Of a stretch of 64,000 nucleotides of DNA, positions 1-9,424 are shown one piece after another. The DNA lies in NCBI GenBank assembly GCA_012934845.2, contig WNNJ02003691.1, positions 62,001 to 126,000 of the forward strand, written 5' to 3'. How positions within the stretch are numbered: position 1 is the first letter of the stretch; each line of letters begins with the position of its first letter. Source of the DNA: Pomphorhynchus laevis. Its lineage: Eukaryota > Acanthocephala > Palaeacanthocephala > Echinorhynchida > Pomphorhynchidae. The notes beneath the pieces are model-generated. The model ran no database searches. It had not been told where the DNA came from and saw nothing but the letters and a program-made list of their open reading frames with translations. The translations under genes were made by a program, and so were the position numbers.

Positions 1-1
1 A

Positions 2-979
2 TTCAAACCCAAGTCACAAAGGTCAAAGTTAATACAACCAGAAGTACGGCTACTAGAAAACGACTACATACGTAGTAGATTCATTGACAGTGTATCACGC
101 AAGCTTGAGTTTAAGTTTTTACCAGTATCGGATGGAAATGAAGATGTTTGTCAGATTGGTGAACGATGGTCAACACTCAAGAACGCACTATATTCTTCGG
201 CTCATGATATTCTTCCTTATCACAAAAGTCGTAGGAACGATTGGATAAATGCAACATCTATAATGATCTCCGAACAAAGAAAGTTAAGCATGGCTGCAGG
301 AAATAACGTAGAGACGACCACTCTTACTCGCAAATTACGCGCCAGTATACGTCATGATAAAGAGGAATACTGGACAAAACTTTCAAACCAAGCCCAAAAG
401 GCAGCTAACAATGGTAATGCGCGTAAGTTCTTTGGTCTCATAAGAAGATACTACACACCTACACAGCAGAGTGGAGTCATAGGGTTGTGGAATATTGATA
501 TGTCACATAAAATATTCGAAAAGTCTGCACGGTTAGAACGCTGGAGAGCTCATTTTACAAATCTCTACAAGAGGACAGACACTTCAACAAACTCATGTAG
601 TAATGACAAATCCTGGAGTCGCCAAGTATGTACTATGCATACAGAAGTGTTAGAAATCGACGGCAACCCCCCATCAAGTATTGAGGTCAGTCAAATAATT
701 AATACACTGAAATGCGGAAAATCTGCGGGACATGATCAAATACATCCAGAATTTCTCAAATATGGTGGTCCTAAAGTTGTCAAATATTTGACCGATTTGT
801 TCCAATGTATCTGGAATCACAATCAGGTTCCCATGGACTGGCAAACTTCAGTTATAATTCCAATACTGAAGAAGGGGGATGCTTCATTATGCTCGAATTA
901 TCGACCCATATATCTCCTACCTGTAGTATATAAAATCATGGAAGGCATAATTCTGAACAGAATTAGGCCGTTACGGTAA
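2..979 (+). CDS. RTE-type RT, N-terminal part
   Basis: Open without interruption from base 2 to the TAA at 977-979. It covers the linker and the first RT blocks of the RTE-like LINE. There is no start codon of its own: the frame is already open at the left edge, and the internal ATG at 263 is not a real start. The protein continues in the same frame beyond the stop (AGFRPNRGCIDHIF, then motif A), so the stop is a later mutation. Not a host gene. Confidence 0.8.
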   Translation, partial: FKPKSQRSKLIQPEVRLLENDYIRSRFIDSVSRKLEFKFLPVSDGNEDVCQIGERWSTLKNALYSSAHDILPYHKSRRNDWINATSIMISEQRKLSMAAGNNVETTTLTRKLRASIRHDKEEYWTKLSNQAQKAANNGNARKFFGLIRRYYTPTQQSGVIGLWNIDMSHKIFEKSARLERWRAHFTNLYKRTDTSTNSCSNDKSWSRQVCTMHTEVLEIDGNPPSSIEVSQIINTLKCGKSAGHDQIHPEFLKYGGPKVVKYLTDLFQCIWNHNQVPMDWQTSVIIPILKKGDASLCSNYRPIYLLPVVYKIMEGIILNRIRPLR

Positions 980-1242
980 ATTCAAACAAGAGAAAATCAA
1001 GCTGGATTTAGACCAAATCGAGGATGCATTGATCATATATTCACCCTTCGCGTTCTGATGGATGTCCGTCAAGAGTATCAACAACCGTTAATATTACTAT
1101 TTTTGGATTTCGAGTCGGCGTTTGACCAAGTTAATCGACTATTCATCTGGAAGCTCCTCCATACCTTAGGCATTCCTAAACACCTGTGTGAACTTATCGG
1201 TGCAATGTATGAAAATACTGTGTCAGTCGTGCGCGAATACGG

Positions 1243-2202
1243 TTGTACTGGAATTCCGTTTCCTGTCAGTACAGGTGTTCGACAGGGGGAGTACTATCAC
1301 CAGAACTATTCAACATTCTCATCGATCATCTCCTATGGGAAACGCTCGACCTGCACAGTGAAGGTATACGCCTGCATCCGAGCAATATGCTGCTTTCTGA
1401 TCTGACGTACGCGGATGATGTAGTCGTACTGTCAGAATCATTTGAGGATGCGCAACGTACAGCAACCCGCATAGGCGAGACAGCAAAGAAATATGGGTTA
1501 TTCCTTAACTTACCGAAATGTAAACTACTCGCCATAAACTCCCCTCCGTGCTCAGTTATTATTGATGGTATAACTATTGAACAGGTACAATCTTTCACCT
1601 ATCTTGGATCAGTGTTTTCCGTAGACTGCCGATGTGACTACGACATTCGAAGCCGGATAATAAAGGCTGGTTTCGCCTTTTCGCGTCTAAACTCCCTCTG
1701 GCGTGATAATAATGTATCTATTAAAACAAAGATCCGAATATATTCGTCTATTGTTCGTCCAGTACTACTGTATGGATCCGAGTGCTGGCCTGAAAAACTT
1801 ACAACAAATAATCAACTTGCTGTTTTTTAACGACGATGTCTAAGTAGAATTGCAAAAGTCAATCCACTCGATCATGTATCGAACGCAGAAGTGTATTCTC
1901 GATGTTCACTCGACGTCTCCGTGTCTGATTTGATTCGGAAAAATAGACTGCGCTATCTTGGCCATGTACTTCGGATGCATAGGGATAGAATCCCTATGCA
2001 TCCGAAGAATGTCGTCCTCTGGCGACGCCCCAGAGGCGGTGTTCGTAAGAATCTAAAGAGAACGATCGAAGACGATGCCAAGAAAATACTATTCAGCTAC
2101 TCGAACATTGGCTGGCGGAGATTTAAAAGAAGATGGAGACAAGAACTGGAAATGGTGGCTCAGAATCGATTGTCCTGGACTCATTTTGCTACTTCACTTT
2201 GA
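1243..2202 (+). pseudogene. RTE-type RT, catalytic motif C to C-terminus
   Basis: Second and third parts of the RTE-like LINE protein, in one frame and split by a stop at 1828-1830. The YADD catalytic box (LTYADDVVVLS) is followed by the thumb-like region with YLGSVF and the conserved RLRYLGHVLRM tail. The segment coding for the residues after LRM contains a perfect 18-bp inverted repeat (1969-2007), which probably replaced some original sequence. Dead copy. Confidence 0.75.
1969..2007. repeat. short-spacer palindrome inside LINE coding sequence
   Basis: Perfect inverted repeat: 18-bp arms at 1969-1986 and 1990-2007 separated by 3 nt (AGA). The arm begins CTTCGGATGCAT. It lies in the C-terminal coding part of the RTE-like LINE and keeps the frame open. 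Confidence 0.95.
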
Positions 2203-2415
2203 TTTGACTTTATTTTCGTCTTCTTGATGTTGTAACTCACGATCTGTAAGGTCTAGTGGTTTAATAATAATGTTAATCGTATATAATATTATATTATATA
2301 CGACTATATTATATATATGTATTATAATAACTATAACGCCTATGTAACCAAAATCAAACCATCAAGTAAATATAAATATATGGATAAAATTGAATTAATA
2401 TAATCCTTAAATATT

Positions 2416-3081
2416 TTGATAAATCAAAATTATTTAAAAGTAAGGACATCTATATTTAGACAAGTAAAAGGTGTTCCAATGGGTGGTAATAATAGCCCAA
2501 TTATAGCTGACTTGTTTTTAAGCTTTATGGAATATGAATTTGTTCATAACTGTGTAAAAACTAAATCTAAACAATATAAATATATGAAATATATGTTTCG
2601 ATACATTGATGATATATGTGTATTTAATTCTAATAATTTTTATTCAATAAGCGAACAAATTTATCCAGGTAGCCTCATTCTTAACAAAACCAATATTGAT
2701 GATAAAGAAGGTGTATATCTAGATATGAACATTAAATTAACATTAACTAAAACTACTATTAATTTATATCGTAAAGATGACATATTTAAATTTACAAGAA
2801 ACATATTTTTGCATGAGCATTCATGCATACCATATAATATAAAATATAATACATTAAATAATAAAATTTTAAGAATTGCAACAATATGTAATGATATTGG
2901 CTTTCTTCAAAATCATTTAAATAATTTAATAGATACATATTTTAAACTAGGTTACTATAAAAATAACATCAAGCAGAAAATAGTAAAATATATAAATCAA
3001 CACAATAATATAAAGAATAAATTTAAACTCTTAAGTGGCAAATTTTTATGGATGGATAATAAACAATATACTTTGCATTAG
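2416..3081 (+). CDS. Penelope-like RT, C-terminal half
   Basis: 221 residues. RT motif B reads GVPMGGNNSPIIADLF and motif C reads FRYIDDICVF, followed by YLDMNIKLTL and a helical C-terminus ending FLWMDNKQYTLH. This is the RT of Penelope-like retroelements, which are neither LINEs nor LTR elements. The protein is about 95% identical by eye to the last third of the 672-residue protein at 6259-8277. The frame runs upstream of the first ATG to about 2330 with one stop near 2400, so the ATG is not the native start. No GIY-YIG endonuclease follows the RT, unlike canonical Penelope. Confidence 0.85.
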   Translation: MINQNYLKVRTSIFRQVKGVPMGGNNSPIIADLFLSFMEYEFVHNCVKTKSKQYKYMKYMFRYIDDICVFNSNNFYSISEQIYPGSLILNKTNIDDKEGVYLDMNIKLTLTKTTINLYRKDDIFKFTRNIFLHEHSCIPYNIKYNTLNNKILRIATICNDIGFLQNHLNNLIDTYFKLGYYKNNIKQKIVKYINQHNNIKNKFKLLSGKFLWMDNKQYTLH

Positions 3082-3133
3082 AATAAGATACTAGATTGTT
3101 ATTTCAGAGGAAATACATCATTAGTATGTATTT

Positions 3134-3190
3134 GGCCCCGCTGCTATGCTGGGTAGATGAGTTAGGGGCCGAAACCTGATAGCATAGCAG
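3134..3190 (+). ncRNA. predicted pseudoknot in PLE 3' UTR
   Basis: Two interlocked stems. GGCCCC (3134-3139) pairs with GGGGCC (3165-3170); CTGCTATGCT (3141-3150) pairs with AGCATAGCAG (3181-3190). The order A-B-A'-B' is a pseudoknot. The same elements occur on the minus strand at 6135-6191. The second stem, but not the first, is kept in a diverged PLE subfamily at 48305-48353 with a compensated pair (GCT/AGC becomes GTT/AAC). TCCTGATGA follows directly in all copies. Function unknown; priming or processing of element RNA is an inference. Confidence 0.55.
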
Positions 3191-3458
3191 TTTCTCCTGA
3201 TGACTTATAATTCTTATTCTGATACAACGTCTGTTATTTATCTGTCAATTCATAAAAATGACGTGTATTTTAAATTTCAATTTTTTATTTTAACTTGATT
3301 TAAATTATAGAAAATCTAAAAACAATTATTAATTTTATTATTAAATTTTGATTTAGCATTATTATGTTTTGTTTATTTTATAATTATATTAAATACGTAG
3401 ACTCATTTAGCTGATTTGATTTATGAATGATAACAATGTTATGAATGTTATCTTTATG

Positions 3459-3520
3459 CATATTAATTATTATCTTTATGAATGCATATTCATGCATTCA
3501 TAAATATAATAATTAATATG
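3459..3520. repeat. long AT-rich palindrome
   Basis: 29-nt arms at 3459-3487 and 3492-3520 with one mismatch and a 4-nt spacer. It lies between the PLE end and the ferritin exon, within the ferritin intron. The core contains two ATGCAT sites. Confidence 0.9.
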
Positions 3521-3597
3521 AAATTTAAAGTTTAATATTTTTTATTTTTATATCATTTCGTTTTTATTTCATAAATTTAATTTTCAAGAATTTTTAG

Positions 3598-4020
3598 GCG
3601 ACATACTTCAGTGGACAGGATGTTGCATTGATGAATTTTTCAAAATATTTTCTAAAAGAGGCTAAAGGTGAATATCAACATGCTTGGCAATTTATCAATT
3701 TCCTCCAGAGCCGAGGAGGTAAAATTAGATTTGAAAACATTGCCATTTTGCACGATCAGCATTGGAACTCAGTGATGGAGCTCATGCAGTTTCATTTTCA
3801 AATGGAGGAAAGTGTCTTCGAACATATTAAGCATATAAGAAAGGTGGCATCTGACGAAGGCGATTTCAATTTGGAAAACTTCCTTGAACAATTTTATGAT
3901 CATCAACACCGAGAACAGTTTGACATTTCAAGTCACATTACAAATCTCAAGCGACTAGAAAGCAGTGATGGATTAGGTATCTTCTTATATGACAAATTAT
4001 CAATGAAGAGTGAAGAGTGA
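3598..4020 (+). CDS. ferritin heavy-chain-like, terminal exon
   Basis: Encodes 140 residues plus stop, matching ferritin from the end of helix A to helix E (DVALMNFSKYF; RGGKIRFENI; SSHITNLKRLES; LYDKLS). Ferritin is a 24-subunit shell that oxidises and stores iron. A splice acceptor (TTTTTAG) ends at 3597 and the frame opens with GCG ACA TAC TTC. The N-terminal 35 or so residues must come from exons further left, not seen here. Counterparts of human H-chain Glu62 (E25), His65 (H28) and Glu107 (E70) are present, but Glu61 aligns with Gly24 and Gln141 with His104 or close to it, so full ferroxidase activity is uncertain. A 5'-UTR iron-responsive element would lie outside the window. Start is the exon boundary, not the ATG at 3631. 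Confidence 0.9.
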   Translation, partial: ATYFSGQDVALMNFSKYFLKEAKGEYQHAWQFINFLQSRGGKIRFENIAILHDQHWNSVMELMQFHFQMEESVFEHIKHIRKVASDEGDFNLENFLEQFYDHQHREQFDISSHITNLKRLESSDGLGIFLYDKLSMKSEE

Positions 4021-4096
4021 TAAATTTCTGGAATATTTTTAAGCTTTCTTTAAGACTATTTGCTTTTGTAACAATAGTCGCATCTTAAGCTTTTTA

Positions 4097-4102
4097 AATA
4101 AA
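4097..4102 (+). terminator. polyadenylation signal of the ferritin-like gene
   Basis: AATAAA 77 nt after the ferritin stop codon, giving a short 3' UTR of roughly 90-110 nt. Confidence 0.7.
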
Positions 4103-5884
4103 GTTATCTATTTCCAAATGGTACAATTAATATATAAAGTTAATGAAGCTTTAATAAATGAATTACAATTAATGATTGAATAACCGAAAGTAGGATGTTC
4201 CTAAAATGTTAAAGGAACTTTTGATATTAAAGTTATCGTCAAGAGCCATAACACTCTTTTCATATATTTAATTGTCTTTTTAATTGTCCAAGAATAAAAC
4301 GCTTATTAATTAAGATTTGAATCCGTGATTTTTGAAAGTGCTTTAAAATATTAATGAGTCATTTATTTCTGATACTTAAAAAACATGACGTTAAAAAATG
4401 TCAAAAACTTATCGTCATTGATATGAGTTGCTCCTAAGTATGTCTGCGGACCCAGTTAAATTTATATTCACAGCAATGGACCCGCGATATGAATAATTAA
4501 CGATAATTAAAAAATAAATTTCTTGAATAAATCAAAACTACAAGAAATAGCAATATGTGAGATAACAAAAATATATTTGAATTAATTATAAATTTAAATA
4601 TCATAATAGCGGGTTCATAATATATCATAATTGTGGACTCATGACTGCAACACTATTAGTTTGATCGACTTAGGGTGAGAGGCATACCATCAACCTTTGC
4701 TAAATACATTTGCGACAATAAGTGGCAAGAAAATACATAAAGTATTGACTGTTGAGGTAGCATATGCATTCATAGCTATAATAAATAGCAATATTAATAA
4801 ATTACAAAATATTATTTTATTAATATTTTATGGTATCTTTAGAGGTAATATTCATTTCAAATATAAGCTGTTTATATAAACTTTTAACGTCAAGCATAAC
4901 GAAAATTTTAAATTTTCTAAATGTTTTATTCTAAAATTTTTAATTTCAATTAAAAATTATTTTATTAAAAATTAATAATTAATCACAAATAAATAAATTT
5001 TACCGGTTTTCAAATTTAGATTCACAGAAGGAATTGCCACGATGATATAATGCCTAGATATCAATACTATTTTGGTATGAATTATGAGTTTTTGAAAATA
5101 AGAAAATTCACAATTGGAGTTATATTTAGCTGTAAATCATGGCTAATTGTATTACTAAAAAATTTCTCGTTACTACATCTTGGTGGCGCTATATTTTCTC
5201 TAAATTGTTATTATTGTATTAAAGATATAAGGGAATCCATTGAAATTCATATTATTTTTGTGTTTTAATAATATTCGTTTGCTATCAAAAATAAATATTT
5301 TATTTTGTTATTTGTTTATACTTTTGGTATTTTAATTTATACAGGTTTATTTTCTTTATTGTTTTAGAAATTATTTTTGTAAATTTATTATAATTGAGCA
5401 AAAGCAATCAATTTCAAATCTTATATTTGAAAGTGTATATTATTCTTTACATACAATTATAAAAATTATACAAGCAGAGTTCTATTATTGATGGATAACA
5501 AATGGAATTGCAGATTTCCATTAAGAGAATTAATTATTTTATATACTGTTAGATGGAATTTGCTTATTGTAACGAATAATTAACGAATATTCTTCCACTC
5601 CGGATAAACTTGTAGTTAGTTTTCTGAATGGGTAAATGTACATTATGACAATTTATATCTATAATATATGAAATGTATTAGTTTTTTCTAAGTTGCTGGG
5701 GAATCAAGCACTTTTATTGCAAAGTGTATTTTGACATCAAAGACCTAAAGTACTTTTTTAGTATTCTTCTTATTTCATTTAAACTTGATTGAAAAATTTG
5801 TCGAGGAATACAATTTATTTCAAATTTTATTTAACGAAGATTAAGATTAAATTAATCTTAATTAATTATGGATTAATTAAATCA
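4103..5884. other. intergenic AT-rich DNA without a recognised gene
   Basis: The only open frames, 60 and 72 codons at 4697-4879 and 5050-5268, show no motif, no conserved composition and no splice context, and I take them as chance. A perfect palindrome (11-bp arms, 1-nt centre, ATTAAGATTAA) lies near 5848. The right edge is the 3' tail of the minus-strand PLE. Confidence 0.5.
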
Positions 5885-6134
5885 GCTAACTGAGTCTAAG
5901 TATTGTTATATAATTATAAAATAAACAAAACATAATAATGCTAAATCAAAATTTAATAATTAAATAATAAAATTAATAATTGTTTTTAGATTTTCTATAA
6001 TTTAAATCAAGTTAAAAAATAAAAATAAAAATAAAAAATAAAAAATAAAATTTAAAATAAACGTCATTTTTATGAATTGACTAATAAATAACAGACGTTG
6101 TATCAGAATAAGAATTAGAGGTCATCAGGAGGAA

Positions 6135-6191
6135 CTGCTATGCTATCAGGTTTCGGCCCCTAACTCATCTACCCAACATAGCAGCGGGGCC
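6135..6191 (-). ncRNA. predicted pseudoknot in PLE 3' UTR, copy 2
   Basis: Reverse-complement counterpart of the structure at 3134-3190. GGCCCC/GGGGCC is unchanged; the second stem is CTGCTATGTT against AGCATAGCAG, which keeps pairing through a G-U pair. TCCTGATGA follows downstream on the minus strand. Confidence 0.5.
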
Positions 6192-6258
6192 AAATACATG
6201 CTAATGATGTATTTCCTCTGAAATAACTATCTAGTATCTTATTCTAATGCAAAGTATA

Positions 6259-8277
6259 TTATTTATTATCCATCCATAAAAATTTGCCACTTAAGAGTTT
6301 AAATTTATTCTTTATATTATTGTGTTGATTTATATATTTTACTATTTTCTGCTTGATGTTATTTTTATAGTAACCTAGTTTAAAATATGTATCTATTAAA
6401 TTATTTAAATGATTTTGAAGAAAGCCAATATCATTACATATTGTTGCAATTCTTAAAATTTCATTATTTAATGTATTATATTTTATATTATATGGTATGC
6501 ATGAATGCTCATGCAAAAATATGTTTCTTGTAAATTTAAATATGTCATCTTTACGATATAAATTAATAGTAGTTTTAGTTAATGTTAATTTAATGTTCAT
6601 ATCTAGATATACACCTTCTTTATCATTAATATTGGTTTTGTTAAGAATAAGGCTTTCTGGATAAATGTGCTCACTAATTGAATAAAAATTATTAGAATTA
6701 AATACACATATATCATCAATGTATCGAAACATATATTTCATATATTTATATTGTTTAGATTTAGTTTTTACACAGTTATGAACAAATTCATATTCTATAA
6801 AGCTTAAAAACAAGTCAGCTATAATTGGGCTACTATTACCACCCATTGGAACACCTTTTACTTGTCTAAATATAGATGTCCCTACTTTTAAATAATTTTG
6901 ATTTATCAAAATATTTAAGGATTCTATTAATTCAATTTTATCCATATATTTATATTTATTTGATGGTTTAATTTTTGTTAGATAGGCGTTATAATTATTA
7001 TAACATATATATGTATATCTTTTTCCGAATATAAGGTTAATTAATTTTACTAACGCTTCTTTAATATCTACTAAATCTAGATTTGTATAAAGCGTACTAA
7101 AATCGTATGTATTTATATTTTGAAAATTTATTCCTTTTGTCTGTTCTAAAAATTCTTTTGTAGAATTAATACTGAAATAGTGTTTTATACCAGTATTAAT
7201 TTCGATTACCTTGCAATATTTTTTAAAATGTGCTTTAATTACTTTAAGTATTTTATTCATATAGACAGAAAGTGGTTTTAATGTACATTTAAACGCACTA
7301 CATATGAACCTAGGTTTTATTGGATTTTTATGTAATTTTGGATTCCAATATAATATAGGTATAGTTTTATTATCTAATTCAACCTTTATACCCTTTTTAT
7401 CCATTATAGAACAGTGACTTGTAATAATTGTTTCTAAACTCAACTCACTACGTTCATATGTTGGATTTACATTTAAATCATTAGAATTAACCTCTTTCAT
7501 TAGTATATCATAATAAAGCTTTTTGCATATGAAGACAAAGTTATTACTAGCTTTATCAATAGTTGTTATTATATAGTTATCCTTTAATTTAGTAAGTTCT
7601 TTATACATATCTTTATTAATTTTATCTTTCCTTTTATAATTGTTTGTTATTTTCATTTTATTTTTAATTTTATCAAATATATAATCTTTCCAAATTTTTA
7701 TCTTAGATATATTCGAGCTTTCACTATTAATCAGCTTACTAAAGTAATCATTTAAGTTATTATATAACGAACTGTAAATTTTATTTTTGTCGTTGTTGTT
7801 ATTTAATCTATATTTATACCCTTTTGATAGCAGCTTTCTTAATTCACAATTTTCAATTAATTCTAGATTATGGGTACATATATGTTCATTTATTTTATCA
7901 AAACTAAGACTTTTACAATTGCATTCTGTTTCCATTATGTTTCTAATATTATCGTTACATATTGATTTTAATTCTTTATTATAATTACAAATTTTTCGTC
8001 CTAATGGTGGTAGGAGTTTATACCTTATTTTAGGAATATATTTACTTAAATCTGACCCTATTATTTCTTTACTTTTAGAATTATTTAAAAGTCCGGCTAT
8101 ATTTATGTTATCTATACATTTATTAATGAAGTTTATGGTTAATGTATATTTTCTATTGTTATTTTTTACATTTATTGTATGATTATAGTATTTTGTATAG
8201 TATTTTGTATATATAGTATTTTGTATAATTAAGCATATTAACAATTTTAAGGATCCATCGCGTAATAAGTCGGGCAA
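6259..8277 (-). CDS. Penelope-like reverse transcriptase, 672 aa
   Basis: N-terminal 150 residues carry a Cys/His-rich stretch (ECNCKSLSF, then HICTHNLELIEN, then LRKLLSKGYKYR). I recall this layout from the Naiad/Chlamys group of PLEs, where it follows an N-terminal GIY-YIG nuclease. RT motifs follow: YDFSTLYTNLDL (motif A, about residue 390), GVPMGGNSSPIIADLF (B, about 480), FRYIDDICVF (C, about 515) and YLDMNI. The C-terminus ends FLWMDNK, just before an in-frame stop. No GIY-YIG motif is visible at either end, so the nuclease is either lost by 5' truncation or absent. The first ATG at 8277 is only the longest-frame start. The protein is extremely Asn/Lys/Ile-rich, in keeping with the AT content. 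Confidence 0.85.
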   Translation of the reverse strand: MPDLLRDGSLKLLICLIIQNTIYTKYYTKYYNHTINVKNNNRKYTLTINFINKCIDNINIAGLLNNSKSKEIIGSDLSKYIPKIRYKLLPPLGRKICNYNKELKSICNDNIRNIMETECNCKSLSFDKINEHICTHNLELIENCELRKLLSKGYKYRLNNNNDKNKIYSSLYNNLNDYFSKLINSESSNISKIKIWKDYIFDKIKNKMKITNNYKRKDKINKDMYKELTKLKDNYIITTIDKASNNFVFICKKLYYDILMKEVNSNDLNVNPTYERSELSLETIITSHCSIMDKKGIKVELDNKTIPILYWNPKLHKNPIKPRFICSAFKCTLKPLSVYMNKILKVIKAHFKKYCKVIEINTGIKHYFSINSTKEFLEQTKGINFQNINTYDFSTLYTNLDLVDIKEALVKLINLIFGKRYTYICYNNYNAYLTKIKPSNKYKYMDKIELIESLNILINQNYLKVGTSIFRQVKGVPMGGNSSPIIADLFLSFIEYEFVHNCVKTKSKQYKYMKYMFRYIDDICVFNSNNFYSISEHIYPESLILNKTNINDKEGVYLDMNIKLTLTKTTINLYRKDDIFKFTRNIFLHEHSCIPYNIKYNTLNNEILRIATICNDIGFLQNHLNNLIDTYFKLGYYKNNIKQKIVKYINQHNNIKNKFKLLSGKFLWMDNK

Positions 8278-8301
8278 ATACTTACAGATAAATATACATT
8301 A

Positions 8302-8766
8302 ATCCATGTAAAATATTATGATAAGACGTTGCATATCTTAAGCCTTGCTTTAAAATTCGATTTAATAAAATATAAAATATTTACATTTATCAAAATATTT
8401 AGTAAAATTGTAGCCTGAATTAATATTTTTCCAATAGTGATTATCCGACCTTCTATAAATATTTTTCCTAATAGTTGATACTTATCTATTATTAATAAAT
8501 AATTATTGGAGTAATTATTTATTAATAATTTAATAATTATTGTTAGCATCTACAGAAAATTACATTTTATGAAGGTAATTTTCTGAAGATGCTAACAGAA
8601 GTTAGCGAAATATCAGAAATAATTTATTCTTTCCTTTGATCCAGCTCCAATAATTATTTTATATTTTTCCAATAGTGATTATCCGACCTTCTAAATGGTA
8701 AACCAATGTAAAATATTATGATAAGACATTACAGATGCTAAGACATGTGTTAAAATTTGGTTTCAA
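8302..8766. repeat. direct repeats around a small inverted-repeat insert
   Basis: A block of about 63 bp (TGTAAAATATTATGATAAGAC and following) at 8302-8364 recurs at 8702-8766, and a block of about 38 bp (TTTTTCCAATAGTGATTATC and following) at 8423-8461 recurs at 8664-8698. They bracket the foldback element at 8498-8658. This is the 5' flank of the actin-related gene, so promoter sequence may lie here, but I see no clear TATA or initiator. Confidence 0.7.
8498..8658. mobile_element. 161-bp MITE-like foldback element
   Basis: Perfect 14-bp terminal inverted repeats (AATAATTATTGGAG at 8498-8511, its complement at 8645-8658) enclose a second hairpin with 22-nt arms at 8542-8563 and 8575-8596 (one mismatch, 11-nt spacer). 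No coding capacity. The nested inverted repeats suggest a non-autonomous DNA element; no family recognised and no convincing target-site duplication. Confidence 0.6.
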
Positions 8767-8913
8767 TTGAATGTCTAACTTGTGTAAAATTTAGGTTTTG
8801 CTGATATGAATTAGCAGATCCATTAACTTAAATTAAAGTTTAGCGCCAATATAGCTGTTAATAAGTGAAATACAAATTACTGCGATTTAAAAATACACAA
8901 AAACATCAGAAGC

Positions 8914-9264
8914 ATGGACATAGTTGTGTTGGATGTCGGAACGTTGAATGTTCGGGCTGGATTTGCCAACGACATAAAACCACGTGCCATAGTATCGCCA
9001 GCAGTAGTTGGTAGCATAAAACAAAACGTTGACGGTTTTAACAAAAGAATGTATTTTGGGTCAGACGCTGTGCAACTAAAGGATGAATTAGAAATGTCAT
9101 ATCCAATAGGAGAAGGTGGCGGATTAATATTAAATTGGAATAATTTTGAATCTCTGTTAGATTATCTATTTAAAACAAAACTCCAAATACCAATTGAAGA
9201 ATATGGACTTATGATCGCAGATCCGCCACTAAATTCACGATTTAGCCGACAAAAGTTAACAGAG
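8914..9264 (+). CDS. actin-related protein, exon 1
   Basis: Exon 1 of a 373-residue actin-fold protein. Encodes residues 1-117, starting MDIVVLDVGTLNVRAGFAND, with the phosphate-1 loop at residues 7-18 (DVGTLNVRAGFA against actin DNGSGMCKAGFA) and YPIGEGG at the hinge. The frame ends GAG followed by the donor GTATTG at 9265, phase 0. ATG 8914 is chosen because it aligns with the actin N-terminus, and the next residues fit the first beta strand. Actin-related proteins bind ATP and act in cytoskeleton, dynactin or chromatin complexes; which class this belongs to I cannot tell. It is divergent enough not to be conventional cytoplasmic actin. Confidence 0.9.
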
Positions 9265-9424
9265 GTATTGCTTATTGACAATTGATGTTCTTTAACAAAT
9301 TGTTGTTTAAAATTGAATCCTATTTATTAATCCTATTTTAGTGACAAATATGTTATACTTTGGATACTTATATATACAAACCAAATAATTCATTATATTA
9401 CTAATATACAGTACCTTCAAAGCA

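Larger units (their letters stand above)
1..2280 (+). mobile_element. RTE-like LINE, 5' end outside the window
   Basis: Reverse-transcriptase (RT) reading frame of a non-LTR retrotransposon, open from base 2 and so continuing to the left of the window. RT landmarks in order: KCGKSAGHDQIHPEFLK, a PILKKGD block, FLDFESAFDQ (motif A) near 1090-1130, GVRQG (motif B) near 1275 and LTYADDVVVL (motif C) near 1405. The C-terminal block NRLRYLGHVLRM near 1940 is typical of RTE-group LINEs. It carries a TAA at 977-979, a frame change just after GVRQG near 1285 and a TGA/TAA-type stop at 1828-1830; each time the protein resumes, so this is a lightly decayed copy. The last stop is at 2200-2202, followed by a short 3' UTR. 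No poly(A) tail is obvious. Confidence 0.85.
2318..3425 (+). mobile_element. Penelope-like element, 5'-truncated copy 1
   Basis: Starts inside the RT gene next to the 3' end of the RTE-like LINE and matches the minus-strand copy at 5885-8277 almost base for base. It contains the C-terminal half of the RT (2416-3081), a 3' UTR with a strong pseudoknot (3134-3190), and a terminal stretch ending GACTCATTTAGCTGATTTG near 3418, which recurs elsewhere in the window. Near-identity to the second copy points to fairly recent activity. Confidence 0.85.
5885..8277 (-). mobile_element. Penelope-like element copy 2, long RT frame intact
   Basis: Minus-strand copy with a 672-codon uninterrupted RT gene (8277 to 6259), 3' UTR pseudoknot (6191 to 6135) and terminal motif near 5890. 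Compared with copy 1 (2318-3425), coding and 3' UTR sequence are nearly identical. Upstream of 8277 the sequence is unrelated, so the element is probably 5'-truncated or its 5' part is not recognisable. The two copies flank the ferritin terminal exon in opposite orientation. Confidence 0.85.

Noticed and set aside
3134-3190. HDV-like self-cleaving ribozyme in the PLE 3' UTR
   Set aside because: The stem order fits P1-P2-P1'-P2', but the stretches where P3 and P4 should be form no hairpins and no catalytic C context is evident; kept only as a pseudoknot.
3184-3240. Complete hammerhead at TCCTGATGA in the PLE 3' UTR
   Set aside because: No GAAA with a stem II follows within a reasonable distance in the copies near 3197, 6125 or 48365.
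4697-5268. Two open frames of 60 and 72 codons as possible small genes
   Set aside because: AT-rich, hydrophobic by composition, no splice or start context and no recognisable similarity.
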